A program made the translations under genes and the position numbers. A DNA stretch of 64,000 bases, taken from positions 32,476 to 96,475 of the forward strand of contig JAISEL010000023.1 of the NCBI GenBank assembly GCA_031264185.1. Direction: 5' to 3'. The stretch's first letter is position 1. Each line of letters starts with the position of its first letter. The stretch is from Deltaproteobacteria bacterium. Lineage in GTDB: Bacteria; Desulfobacterota; Desulfarculia; Adiutricales; Adiutricaceae. Of this stretch, positions 7,997 through 16,324 are shown piece by piece. A model generated the notes under the pieces. That model saw only the letters and a list, made by a program, of their open reading frames with translations, did no database searches and had not been told where the DNA came from.

Positions 7997-9107
7997 TTAT
8001 ATAGTCCGCGATTTTTTCTGCAAGTATTTTTGCTAATGGCGGTGGCACAGAGTTGGCAACTTGTCGATGCTGGTCAAGGTTGCGCACAGTGCCGGTTCGT
8101 GATCGTATTGGTCCCATTAGATAGTAATCATCAGGGTACCCATGTATGCGCATGTATTCACGCGGTGTCAAATAACGATCATCGGTTGGATGATAAAATA
8201 TTTCTCCGCATCGCAATGTATTTGACTGGCGCTTTCGATGAAGGCGAAGATACTTGGTCGTGTCTTTCGGTGACAACCCTTTTCTAATTCCTTCTGTTAA
8301 ATGCATTTGGCATGCAAGGTAAGAACCTTCTGGGACTTGAGCAATACGCTCCTTATCTCGCGCTGGAGTCACATCAACATGGCCGTCGAGCCGATTAGGA
8401 AGTAATTGCCCTCGTTTTTTTTTGTCTGGCTCCCCAAGGTCACCTAAAACTTCTCCAACTGTTCTGTATGGCAGATAAGACATAAACATGTTATCGCATT
8501 CTCCTGCGGGGGCATGCGTACGTTGGGGAAACACAAATCCATTATGGCCTCGGGTAGTGACTACAAATAATCTTTCTCGAAGTTGCGGGATTCCAAAATC
8601 TGCGGCCATAATAACCTGCCATTTCGGCACATACCCAGCTGCTTCTAATCGCTTCAAAAAGTCTTCAAATACTTCGCCTCTCTTGCCATGTACACCTTTT
8701 GCCGAGAGTAGGCCTTTGACTTGCTCAAGCAAAATAACCTTTGGTTTAAAGGCTTCAGCAAAACGAATGAATTCAAAAAGCAACACCCCTCTTGCATCAT
8801 TTAGCCCTTGTTGCTTGCCGGCTAAAGAAAATGACTGACATGGCGAACCACCAAAAAGCAAGTCAAGTTCACCAGGAGCTAGTCCGAAATCATTTAATAA
8901 GCCTTCTGGTGAAACAGTGCAAATATCCCCTTCCAAAACTTTAGTATTCGCGCCTGCATCTTCATTAGCGGCTCTAAGAGTTGCGCAGCAATGCGGGTCA
9001 ATTTCAAGTTCGGCTAAAATTGAAAACCCCGCTTGCCGCACCCCTACATCAAATCCGCCAGCCCCAGAAAAAATAGAAAGAGCGCGAAGGCCACCTGTTT
9101 TTGCCAT
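7989..9107 (-). CDS. DNA cytosine-C5 methyltransferase (type II modification enzyme)
   Basis: A 372-residue cytosine-C5 methyltransferase with the canonical motif order: motif I FSGAGGFDVG (SAM binding), motif IV GGSPCQSFS with the catalytic cysteine C90, motif VI as LLEQVKGL (ENV variant EQV), and motifs VIII to X in the C-terminal part (LRERLFVV, YLTPREYMRIHGYP, VANSVPPPLA). The target recognition region lies between about residues 200 and 290. It should methylate the site cut by the adjacent NotI-like nuclease. The start chosen is the ATG at 9107 with GGGAGA just upstream rather than the earlier in-frame codon at 9149. The gene lies 48 bases after the caspase-like gene on the same strand. 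Confidence 0.9.
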   Translation of the reverse strand: MAKTGGLRALSIFSGAGGFDVGVRQAGFSILAELEIDPHCCATLRAANEDAGANTKVLEGDICTVSPEGLLNDFGLAPGELDLLFGGSPCQSFSLAGKQQGLNDARGVLLFEFIRFAEAFKPKVILLEQVKGLLSAKGVHGKRGEVFEDFLKRLEAAGYVPKWQVIMAADFGIPQLRERLFVVTTRGHNGFVFPQRTHAPAGECDNMFMSYLPYRTVGEVLGDLGEPDKKKRGQLLPNRLDGHVDVTPARDKERIAQVPEGSYLACQMHLTEGIRKGLSPKDTTKYLRLHRKRQSNTLRCGEIFYHPTDDRYLTPREYMRIHGYPDDYYLMGPIRSRTGTVRNLDQHRQVANSVPPPLAKILAEKIADYINE

Positions 9108-9155
9108 AGGTTCTCCCTTTATCGAGCGGGCATTGAATTTACATTGCAAATTAGA

Positions 9156-10133
9156 CTATATAATACTGGCCTCTACAAGACGACGATAATGCTCTCCTAA
9201 TACAGTTAACTTGCATGCCTTACTGTTCATAGCTGCATGCCACATATGTGGCGCATCGACTGGAACGACAATGTTGACTCGGTTATAATTTTGTAACGTT
9301 GCAAATATCGTAGTGTGTGTGGGGTCAGGTGTAGGAGTGCCTGGGAGTTCCCCACCATTTCTTTCAGGCTCGTAGCTTGGGTCAAGACTGTATTCAAACC
9401 CTGGCACGGGAAATAGCATGTTCAATTTTTGCAGTTCACTTAGAGCTATGGGTGGCTGAACCTGCCTTAAAGAAACAAAGCTTTTGACGTTTGTTTTGAA
9501 AACAGGCCGTTGTGCCCAAGGACCGAGAGATTGATCAATATGAGCATACATGCTACCAGGGCTCACCGCTCCAACCAAATTTGCCGCAGCACCATTTAAA
9601 GCATCGACTAGCAATTCTGTAAACACACCCCGGCCATTAACTTCTGTAGCATATTGTTCAGCGGTCGCAGCAGTTAAAATGGTAAGCCCATCAGGCAATA
9701 CTGAGACATTTTTACATAATGTGTCTTCAGCCGCACTTCCAGAATTACAACTATCTAGTATTATTATTTTATTTTTTGATCTGGAATTGTTCGCCCAAGC
9801 CATTATGTCGTTTAAGGGAATGCCGTCACCTTTATTTTTGCATTCACTAGTAGCTAAATACCCGCCGGTCTTATCGACATACCCATGTCCAGAAAAATAA
9901 AATAATGCGATATCACTATCGCCAGAGAAAAGCTCTTCCAAACTATTTCGCAACATTTCCTTAAGTATTGAGGCATCACAGTTGTCTGATATAAGAGGCC
10001 TGACCCCGAAGTTAACACTTCCATCACTATGCCTCTCAAGCACATTTTTAACAGAATAAGCGTCATTTGCACATCCATGCAAATTGCTTAAATGATTATA
10101 GTTATTAATTCCTACTATCAAAGCCTTACGCAT
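9156..10133 (-). CDS. Caspase-like (C14) protease, probable Thoeris effector
   Basis: The 325-residue protein begins with a peptidase C14 (caspase/metacaspase) domain: [20 protein letters not shown], and the catalytic dyad in FYFSGHGY (H83) and [10 protein letters not shown] (C129), followed by [10 protein letters not shown] and [13 protein letters not shown]. Residues from about 225 to the end form an uncharacterised C-terminal domain. In type IV Thoeris, a TIR protein makes a cyclic ADP-ribose isomer that activates a caspase-like protease of this kind, which then degrades cell proteins and stops phage growth. Here a TIR-like gene lies 31 bases upstream on the same strand, so the C-terminal domain may be the ligand sensor. 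A GGAG site precedes the ATG. Confidence 0.85.
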   Translation of the reverse strand: MRKALIVGINNYNHLSNLHGCANDAYSVKNVLERHSDGSVNFGVRPLISDNCDASILKEMLRNSLEELFSGDSDIALFYFSGHGYVDKTGGYLATSECKNKGDGIPLNDIMAWANNSRSKNKIIILDSCNSGSAAEDTLCKNVSVLPDGLTILTAATAEQYATEVNGRGVFTELLVDALNGAAANLVGAVSPGSMYAHIDQSLGPWAQRPVFKTNVKSFVSLRQVQPPIALSELQKLNMLFPVPGFEYSLDPSYEPERNGGELPGTPTPDPTHTTIFATLQNYNRVNIVVPVDAPHMWHAAMNSKACKLTVLGEHYRRLVEASII

Positions 10134-10164
10134 AGGTAATACTCCATCTTCTATTATAATCTAT

Positions 10165-10569
10165 TTACGCCAGTTCTTTAATCGCTCCTACTATCGAGTT
10201 GGTATTCCAGCCAACTATTTTGTTGGCGTTGTCTTTGACTTTCGTTGATGTCCGTTCTGCCGCCCAAGGTTGGATAGCGACAATTGGCTTGCCATATACA
10301 TTTCGTGCTATGTCGATTTCTTTGTCTATCCATTTGCTATAGGAGGCATAAACGCCAGCCAAAATTAGCACCACAGAAGAGTGGGCGATCTGTGTCTTGA
10401 TCCCCTCATATAGCTGCTTGTCGGTACCATTGGTATGTAATGGATCATTACGCGGTACCGAAAAATTTTTATAATCAATTTTAGACGCATCTAAAAAACT
10501 AACAAGTTTCTCATAGGCATCTCTATATGCCCAGGAATGACTTATAAATAAATGGTAACATTTCGACAT
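10165..10569 (-). CDS. TIR-like (MTH538/ThsB-type) protein, probable Thoeris sensor
   Basis: A single-domain 134-residue protein of the TIR-like MTH538 (DUF1863) family used as ThsB in Thoeris systems. Visible features are the first strand YHLFISHSW with a basic/aromatic loop, the VVLILAGVYAS strand, the WIDKEIDIA helix carrying the likely NADase glutamate (E84), and GKPIVAIQPW. It would sense infection and cleave NAD to a cyclic nucleotide signal. It is the first gene of a four-gene minus-strand run: TIR, caspase, methyltransferase and NotI-like nuclease. A GGGGG ribosome binding site precedes the ATG. Nothing precedes it but a hairpin and the initiator tRNA, so the operon promoter should lie at about 10570-10625. 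Confidence 0.82.
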   Translation of the reverse strand: MSKCYHLFISHSWAYRDAYEKLVSFLDASKIDYKNFSVPRNDPLHTNGTDKQLYEGIKTQIAHSSVVLILAGVYASYSKWIDKEIDIARNVYGKPIVAIQPWAAERTSTKVKDNANKIVGWNTNSIVGAIKELA

Positions 10570-10628
10570 GAACAGCCCCCGTCTTTCTTTATTTTGTGAT
10601 GCTGGTTAGTAATAGGTTAGTAAAAGCA

Positions 10629-10664
10629 TCAAGGGCTTAGGGCTTGACGGCCCTAAGCCCTTGA
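10629..10664 (-). terminator. Perfect 15-bp hairpin downstream of tRNA-fMet
   Basis: TCAAGGGCTTAGGGC (10629-10643) pairs perfectly with its complement at 10650-10664 around a six-base loop. On the minus strand it follows the tRNA 3' end by six bases and is followed by a short T-rich stretch, as expected for the tRNA's intrinsic terminator. It also insulates the TIR-caspase operon promoter from the tRNA. Confidence 0.75.
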
Positions 10665-10670
10665 TTTAAT

Positions 10671-10747
<77 letters not shown>

Positions 10748-10883
10748 ATACTGAAGGATTTAAAAGGCCTCTTGAAAAGCCGCCCAAATGGCATCCTGTC
10801 GAATAAAAGATAATATTAACCTTTATTTTGCCGCTTGTCAAGAAAAAAATACACTCAAGGCTGTTTTTTTTCACTCTGGGACT

Positions 10884-12485
10884 TTAATTTTCCGAGAGAT
10901 CTTTGGCGCAGTCTAAAATGTATTGAAGCCGGTGAGCATACTGGTGTTCAGCCATGACTCTGGTCCTGGCCGCCTGGCCCATGGCCAGACGCGCCTGGGG
11001 GGCCGCCAGGTAATATTCTATTTTTTCCGGCAGTTCTTTTGGATCCGAGACAGCGGCGACTTCCTTTTCGGAAAAGAGTTCCGAAAGCAGAGGCCTTTGG
11101 TCAGCGAGCTGAAAGGCTCCGCTGGCCGCCAGTTCAAAGGTCCGGGGGTTCACAAAAGCGGACCGGGGATTAAAGCCGTCTTTAAAACCGGAATGGATAT
11201 TTAAGTTAATGTCTGTACCGGCGTAGATAAGGGCGCATTCTTCGGCCGTGACTCTCCGGCCTCCTTCAAAAAGATGCCGGGACAGGGGCAAGCCGGCTTC
11301 CGGCCAGCCTGAGCCGAAGATTTTGAACCCAGTGGCCGGATGGTTTGATTTAAGCCAATAGTCAGTCAAAAGTCGGTTTAAGATCAGCCGGCGGTTGGGG
11401 TAACCGGCTCCCATCATGGAAACCTGGGCTTTATACTTTTCAGGCACATCGGTTCGGGGCCGGAAAAGCCGGGGATCTGCGGCCGGGGGCAGATAGAAGG
11501 CTCTCTTCAGACCCCACTTTCGTAGAAGACTTTCGAGGGCAGGGCCTTTTTGGATGTGGAAAAAAAGGTCATAAGCCGGGGCGACCTCTTCCACGTAGCG
11601 AAAAAGCTCAAAGTCCTCCACAAACCAAAAAGCCAGGAGAGCGTCCGTCTGCGTCCTGATTTCCTGAAGGCCGGAGCTGCTTAAAGGGGCCTGAGCCAGA
11701 AATATTATTAAATCAGGCTGATAGGGCCGGACTTCCGACTGAACCTGGCAGGAGGCCTCATTCATTAAACTGTCTGCTTCCTGGGATCTGCCTTCGTTTA
11801 TCTCCCGGGCCAGTCCTAAAAGAGAATCGTTCCATTTTAAAAGGGAAGTCTCCAAAGACAGGGAAAGTCCGGCGGAAAGCAGGGCCGGCCCTATGGATTC
11901 CGAGCCTCCGGACAGAGGTCCGACAATGAGTATTTTGGGCGGCCGGTCTTTGGGCAGATACTTTTGGTCAAAATGACATAAGTAATTGCCCAAGCGCAGG
12001 AACTGAGACTTCAAAAGCCTTCCGGATGGCGGATGTACCAGAAGTTTGGATTCAGCCGGGGGCTGGTATAAAGTCAGATCAAAGGGAGTCTTAAAAATCA
12101 GCTGGCCTTTGTTTATTTCCACAGAAAAGTCGTAAAGCTCCAGAGCTTTTAATGTAACCCGGCTTCTGGGCTCATAACAGGTAACGGAAAGGCCTTTGAT
12201 TAAAAGATGCTTTAAAGTAAGAGGGCTGCCCAGACCGAAATACCAGTAATTAATGTTCGGACCGTTTTCCTGCAGTTTATCAGCCGCTAAAGAGGCTTTG
12301 CGGCCCGGTTTTCGTCTGGAGTCCTGGGATTGGCCGTCAATAATTAAAATGGTCTCCCCCGTGTCGAGAGCGGCCGTGGTTACGGCCGGCCCGTCGGAGC
12401 CGTCCCCTGTTAAGCGGGCGTAAAAATCGGGCTGGTTTTTTTGGATAGCTGTCAGATTCTGGGATAAATAGGAAGATCCGCTCAT
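10884..12485 (-). CDS. CgeB-like glycosyltransferase
   Basis: A 533-residue cytoplasmic protein. The C-terminal 200 residues match the CgeB/Glyco_trans_1_2 family of GT-B glycosyltransferases: ADPRLFRP, a YPNRRLIL segment, [18 protein letters not shown] and the characteristic [19 protein letters not shown] with the nucleotide-sugar-binding glutamate. The N-terminal part (from about residue 60) is a less conserved region often found ahead of this domain, in which [10 protein letters not shown] and [10 protein letters not shown] resemble the DUF3880 half. The acceptor is unknown; a cell-surface or spore-like polysaccharide or protein target is usual. The start overlaps the cobQ stop by four bases, so it is translationally coupled to cobQ even though the functions look unrelated. 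Confidence 0.72.
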   Translation of the reverse strand: MSGSSYLSQNLTAIQKNQPDFYARLTGDGSDGPAVTTAALDTGETILIIDGQSQDSRRKPGRKASLAADKLQENGPNINYWYFGLGSPLTLKHLLIKGLSVTCYEPRSRVTLKALELYDFSVEINKGQLIFKTPFDLTLYQPPAESKLLVHPPSGRLLKSQFLRLGNYLCHFDQKYLPKDRPPKILIVGPLSGGSESIGPALLSAGLSLSLETSLLKWNDSLLGLAREINEGRSQEADSLMNEASCQVQSEVRPYQPDLIIFLAQAPLSSSGLQEIRTQTDALLAFWFVEDFELFRYVEEVAPAYDLFFHIQKGPALESLLRKWGLKRAFYLPPAADPRLFRPRTDVPEKYKAQVSMMGAGYPNRRLILNRLLTDYWLKSNHPATGFKIFGSGWPEAGLPLSRHLFEGGRRVTAEECALIYAGTDINLNIHSGFKDGFNPRSAFVNPRTFELAASGAFQLADQRPLLSELFSEKEVAAVSDPKELPEKIEYYLAAPQARLAMGQAARTRVMAEHQYAHRLQYILDCAKDLSEN

Positions 12486-13939
12486 TTAAGGCCTTCCAAA
12501 GCCTGAAATACGGCTGTCAGATCCAGATGTTTTTCCAAAGTGTCGGCTAATAGATTAATGCCCTCTTCTCTTAAACTCCAGTAATCAAGGATCTTAGGTT
12601 CGGGCAGGCCGGCCCATTTTAAAAGAGCCTGTCCGCCTTCTGGGTTTTCAAAAATGCCGTGGAGGTAGGTGCCGGCTATCTGATTATCCTGACTTACGGC
12701 TCCGTCGGGTCGGCCGTCCGAACGGATTATTAAAGGTTTTTCCAAAGAAGGGCCCTGAGTAATGCCGGCGTGAATCTCGTAGCCTTTGACTGAGGGAAAG
12801 CTGTTCATCTGAAGAGCGGCCAGAACGTTAACCAGCTGTTTTTCCGGCTCCAGAACTGTTTCGGCGTCCAGCAGGCCCAGACCGGGACTGGACCCTGGTT
12901 TTGACTCCAGGCCCAGAGGATCGTGGATCATTTTGCCCATCATCTGATAGCCGCCGCAGATGCCTAATATTTTGCCGCCGTAGCGCAGATGCTTTTGAAA
13001 AATCCTGTCCCAGCCTTCTTTTTTTAAAAAAGCCAGATCCGAGCGGACGCTTTTAGTCCCGGCCAGGATATAGAGGTCGGCCGGAGGAGGGGGCTGACCG
13101 GGCCGGGCAAAAGTGACTTCCACCTGGGGGTTTAATCTCAGAGGATCGAAATCAGTGTGATTGCTGATTCTTGGAGTAATGGGCACAACCACCCGAAAGG
13201 GATCTGTCTTTTGAGCCTGGCGGCTGTCAATGGCGTCCTCCGCTTCAAGATGAAAGCCGACCAGGTACGGCAGAACTCCGTAAACAGGTTTGCCGGTATA
13301 AGCTTCCAGCCAGTCTAAACCGGGTTTCAGGATTTCAATGTCGCCCCGGAAGCGGTTAATGACAAATCCTTTTATCCGGGCCTGTTCGCTTGGAGACAGA
13401 ACCGTCAAAGTTCCGGCCAGGTGGGCGAACACCCCGCCTTTATCTATGTCCGCCACCAGAATAACCGGGCAGTCCACCTCTTCGGCAAAGCCCATGTTGG
13501 CTATGTCTCCGGCCCGAAGATTAATTTCGGCCGGCGATCCGGCGCCTTCCGCCAGAATGTAGGGGTATTGAGAGGCCAGACGCCGGTATGAATCAAGGAC
13601 CGCTGCTTTGGCCTGTGGTTTATAATCGTGGTAAGCCTTGGCCTCCATCTCGGCTAAGGCCCGGCCCTGGATAATGACCTGGGATCCGGTGTCCGAGTTG
13701 GGTTTCAGTAAGACCGGATTCATGTCGCAGGTGGGTTCTAAACCGGCCGCCTGAGCCTGAACTGCCTGGGCCCGTCCGATCTCTCCGCCGTCAACGGTTA
13801 CGGCGCTGTTCAGAGCCATGTTCTGGGGTTTAAAAGGGGCGACCTTAAGGCCCTTTCTGAACAGCCAGCGGCAAAGTCCGGTCACCAGAGTGCTTTTGCC
13901 GGCATCAGAGGTGGTGCCCTGGATCATCAGGGTCGGCAT
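12482..13939 (-). CDS. cobQ: Cobyric acid synthase
   Basis: The 485-residue enzyme amidates adenosylcobyrinic acid a,c-diamide at four side chains using glutamine and ATP, late in cobalamin synthesis. The N-terminal dethiobiotin synthetase-like domain carries the P-loop [10 protein letters not shown] and [10 protein letters not shown]; the [13 protein letters not shown] motif follows. The C-terminal class I glutamine amidotransferase domain has the nucleophile in [10 protein letters not shown] (about residue 328) and the late histidine in GTYLHGIFE. Length is normal for the family. No other cobalamin gene is nearby, so the pathway must be dispersed. It sits in a minus-strand run with tatA 30 bases upstream and the CgeB-like gene overlapping downstream. 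Confidence 0.95.
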   Translation of the reverse strand: MPTLMIQGTTSDAGKSTLVTGLCRWLFRKGLKVAPFKPQNMALNSAVTVDGGEIGRAQAVQAQAAGLEPTCDMNPVLLKPNSDTGSQVIIQGRALAEMEAKAYHDYKPQAKAAVLDSYRRLASQYPYILAEGAGSPAEINLRAGDIANMGFAEEVDCPVILVADIDKGGVFAHLAGTLTVLSPSEQARIKGFVINRFRGDIEILKPGLDWLEAYTGKPVYGVLPYLVGFHLEAEDAIDSRQAQKTDPFRVVVPITPRISNHTDFDPLRLNPQVEVTFARPGQPPPPADLYILAGTKSVRSDLAFLKKEGWDRIFQKHLRYGGKILGICGGYQMMGKMIHDPLGLESKPGSSPGLGLLDAETVLEPEKQLVNVLAALQMNSFPSVKGYEIHAGITQGPSLEKPLIIRSDGRPDGAVSQDNQIAGTYLHGIFENPEGGQALLKWAGLPEPKILDYWSLREEGINLLADTLEKHLDLTAVFQALEGLK

Positions 13940-13969
13940 ACAAACTCCGAATCGGTCTTTGGATTAGCC

Positions 13970-14161
13970 CTAAGCCTGGGGTTTATTTTCGTTGCTGTCT
14001 TCGGGGGGATTTTTTTTGTCAGGCTCTTCTTTTAAAGCCGATCGAAAGTTAGAAAGCCCCTTGCCCAGATAGCGGCCCAGGTCCGGCAGGCGGCGGCCTC
14101 CGAAAACTACGGCCACGAGTATCAATATGATGATGATTTCCATCGGTCCTAAGCGTCCCAT
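13970..14161 (-). CDS. tatA: Sec-independent protein translocase TatA/E
   Basis: A 63-residue protein with one N-terminal membrane helix (MEIIIILILVAVVFGG), the conserved FGG hinge followed by RRLPDLGRYLGKGLSNFR amphipathic helix, and a short acidic, lysine-rich tail. This is the pore-forming subunit of the twin-arginine translocase in the inner membrane. The start MGRLGPMEI gives the usual G.MEI..I beginning. The gene lies 30 bases from both terC-like and cobQ; tatB and tatC are not in the window. Confidence 0.93.
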   Translation of the reverse strand: MGRLGPMEIIIILILVAVVFGGRRLPDLGRYLGKGLSNFRSALKEEPDKKNPPEDSNENKPQA

Positions 14162-14191
14162 AGAAGATGTCCTTTTTTAATGAACCGTAAG

Positions 14192-15142
14192 TTAAACCTC
14201 TTTTTGACTTTTTTTAGTCGCAAACGAGGCAGCTATGCCTATAAGCAGCAAGCCAAAGATCACGTACAGGTTGAAGGCCGAGCCGAAGGGCCAGCAGCGG
14301 AGAGTCTCCAGGATAATCTTCACCCCGATGAAGACTAAGATAGCCACCACAGCCTTTTCCAGATGGACCAGATATTTTTTGGCCGCAGCCAGAATAAAAT
14401 ACATAGACCGCAGTCCCAAAACAGCCAGAATATTAGAAGAGTATATCAGAAAAGGATCGCGGGTGACGGCTATAACGGCCGGGACACTGTCAAAGGCAAA
14501 CATCAGGTCGGCAAATTCGACGGTCAGCAGACACAGAAACATGGGCGTAGCCTTCAGACTGCCGTCTTTTTTGGTAAAGAAACGGTGTCCGTCCATGGAG
14601 CTGGAGACCGGCAGAATCTTTCCGGCCAGGCGGGTGATGCCGTGATTTGAATAATCCTCTCCGGCCTGGGCCGGCTGGCCGATAGCCCGAAACATCTTCC
14701 AGGCCGACCAGAGGATAAGTAAAGCAAAGGCGATGAGAACAGGGGTTTCAAAGGCGGCCAGAATTGAGACGCCGGCTAGGATGAAGACGAATCTTAAAAT
14801 TAACGCCCCCAGTATGCCGTAGTATAAAACCCTGTGCTGGTCTGAGCCTTGGACCCGGAAGGAAGCGAAGACGGCCATGAAGACAAACAGATTATCCACA
14901 GACAGGCTTTTTTCCAAAAGATAACCGGCTAAAAACAGTGAAGCCTGGGCGTTTCCGTGGGTGCAGGCGATATAAGCGGCAAATCCAAGGGACAAGATAA
15001 CCCAGAAGGCGGACCATGAAGCGGCGTTTTTTAAAGAGACGGATGATTCAGAGCGTCGATGGGACCAGAGATCCACAGCAAGGGCAGCCACAACTAAAGC
15101 CCCAAAAATAGACATTTGGAATAATGTATAATGATCAGACAT
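14192..15142 (-). CDS. TerC/Alx-family integral membrane protein
   Basis: A 316-residue polytopic membrane protein of the TerC family. The signature segment GYLLEKSLSVDNLFVFMAVF with its conserved acidic and asparagine residues, and the second LLTVEFADLMFAFDSVPAV repeat, form the metal-binding core; about eight membrane segments are visible. Family members are manganese exporters or help metalation of secreted proteins; the old tellurite-resistance name is historical. It is the first gene of the terC-like, tatA, cobQ, CgeB-like run. No yybP-ykoY-type riboswitch is apparent in the short leader. Confidence 0.92.
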   Translation of the reverse strand: MSDHYTLFQMSIFGALVVAALAVDLWSHRRSESSVSLKNAASWSAFWVILSLGFAAYIACTHGNAQASLFLAGYLLEKSLSVDNLFVFMAVFASFRVQGSDQHRVLYYGILGALILRFVFILAGVSILAAFETPVLIAFALLILWSAWKMFRAIGQPAQAGEDYSNHGITRLAGKILPVSSSMDGHRFFTKKDGSLKATPMFLCLLTVEFADLMFAFDSVPAVIAVTRDPFLIYSSNILAVLGLRSMYFILAAAKKYLVHLEKAVVAILVFIGVKIILETLRCWPFGSAFNLYVIFGLLLIGIAASFATKKSQKEV

Positions 15143-15183
15143 TTATTTCCTAAAAAAGTGAGTAATGGCTAAAAATCGGGTGG

Positions 15184-15218
15184 GTAAAAACAGCCGGGGC
15201 CACCTAAATGACCCCGGC
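15184..15218 (-). terminator. Intrinsic terminator of rpoZ
   Basis: On the minus strand GCCGGGG pairs with CCCCGGC around a 12-base loop, followed by TGTTTTTA. It lies 43 bases after the rpoZ stop codon and separates the hup-rpoZ unit from the terC-like unit. Confidence 0.85.
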
Positions 15219-15260
15219 AAAAACCCTGACAGATGGCGGGCAGGTCTGGGACTGGACCGG

Positions 15261-15530
15261 TCAGTCGTCCCCCAAAATATTGTCGTCGTCAATTATTTCA
15301 ATGGTCTCTTCGGCTTCATCGTTAGGCGAAGGTTCGTAGTCCTTGACATTTAGATGGGTTATTAATCCCTCGGCGATTTCCCGTAGCGACAGGACCACTT
15401 CTTTGTTTTTCCGCACTGACAGAGGTTTGGCCCCTTTCTTCAGCTGGCGGGCTCTTTCGGCGGCCAGGTGGACTAAAACAAATCTGTTTTCCACCATTTC
15501 CAGACAATCTTCCACAGTAACTCGGGCCAT
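15261..15530 (-). CDS. rpoZ: RNA polymerase omega subunit
   Basis: An 89-residue omega subunit: [20 protein letters not shown], then the conserved [15 protein letters not shown] segment and [13 protein letters not shown]. It latches the beta-prime subunit during polymerase assembly. The C-terminal acidic tail ([13 protein letters not shown]) is common in deltaproteobacterial omegas. It lies 65 bases after hup on the same strand and is followed by a strong terminator. Confidence 0.95.
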   Translation of the reverse strand: MARVTVEDCLEMVENRFVLVHLAAERARQLKKGAKPLSVRKNKEVVLSLREIAEGLITHLNVKDYEPSPNDEAEETIEIIDDDNILGDD

Positions 15531-15595
15531 AATTTCTCCACCGGGCTGTCCGCAGAGCCAACCCCCGAACAGTTAAAAGTCTTTAAAATGAAAGC

Positions 15596-15871
15596 CTATC
15601 CGTTGACCAGATCCTTCAGGGCTTTAGCGCATTTGAACTTGATCGTATTTTTGGCCGGAATAGTGATTGTTTCTTTGGTCCGGGGGTTAATTCCGGGACG
15701 GGAGGCCCGTTCAACTACGGAGAACGTACCCAGACCGGCAATGGCCAGATTGCCGGAGGATTTGATTTCTTGGGCGATTGTGTCTATCAGGCAGTTAAAG
15801 ACCTTGGCGGTTTGGGCCTGGGTCAGATTGGTGTCCTCGGCAATTTTAGCCACCAATTCGGCTTTGGTCAT
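15596..15871 (-). CDS. hup: HU-family nucleoid DNA-binding protein
   Basis: A 91-residue HU/IHF-type protein: MTKAELVAKIAEDTNLTQAQ, the helical dimer core, IAGLGTFSVVERASRPGINP and the DNA-clamping arm RTKETITIPAKNTIKFK. It binds and bends DNA as a dimer. The arm sequence RxGxNPxTxExI.IPA is the HU/IHF signature; it looks more like HU than IHF-alpha. It is divergently oriented from lon, a frequent neighbour of hup in proteobacteria. Confidence 0.95.
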   Translation of the reverse strand: MTKAELVAKIAEDTNLTQAQTAKVFNCLIDTIAQEIKSSGNLAIAGLGTFSVVERASRPGINPRTKETITIPAKNTIKFKCAKALKDLVNG

Positions 15872-16324
15872 GAAAAATCCTTCCTTACGAAATACTATTG
15901 TGTTAGATCAGCCTGAAGACTTAAGGCCTTAAAAAGCCGCTGCCCTGCAGGACTGTGGGAACAACATAATCACTGATGTCCTAAAATAACTTTAAAAATA
16001 ATAATAGATGCGAAGATGACATTGTTTTAAGCTATCCAGACTTTGAAATTTAGCTAGTCTAGCATGAAGAGAAGAAAAAGAAAAGACCAATTTTAAAAAT
16101 CTGGAAAATATTAAAACCGCAGAAATTGTTCAGGCCTTTTCAGTGCACCAAAACTAGCAGTTGCCGGAGCTCCTGGCCGAACGATTTTCCTATCATGCCC
16201 TATTTACCTGTCTGGGGTCAAGGCCTCGGAAAAACAGGCTTCCGGTTTTCATATTTTCCAAAGATTTTGTTAAGATGTTGGCCAAGGTGTTTGCCTTAAA
16301 TCCAGCTGAGGTTTTTTTCTCTCC
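15872..16324. other. Divergent promoter region between hup and lon
   Basis: This 453-base stretch holds no credible gene. Both hup and lon must be driven from here. The part at 16000-16110 is AT-rich. A GGCC-N-TTTGCC sequence near 16280 looks at first like a sigma-54 site, but the GG to GC spacing is 11, not 10. A GAGG lies about 15 bases before the lon start. Confidence 0.5.

Noticed and set aside
16275..16300. Sigma-54 promoter for lon
   Set aside because: The GG to GC spacing is 11 instead of 10.
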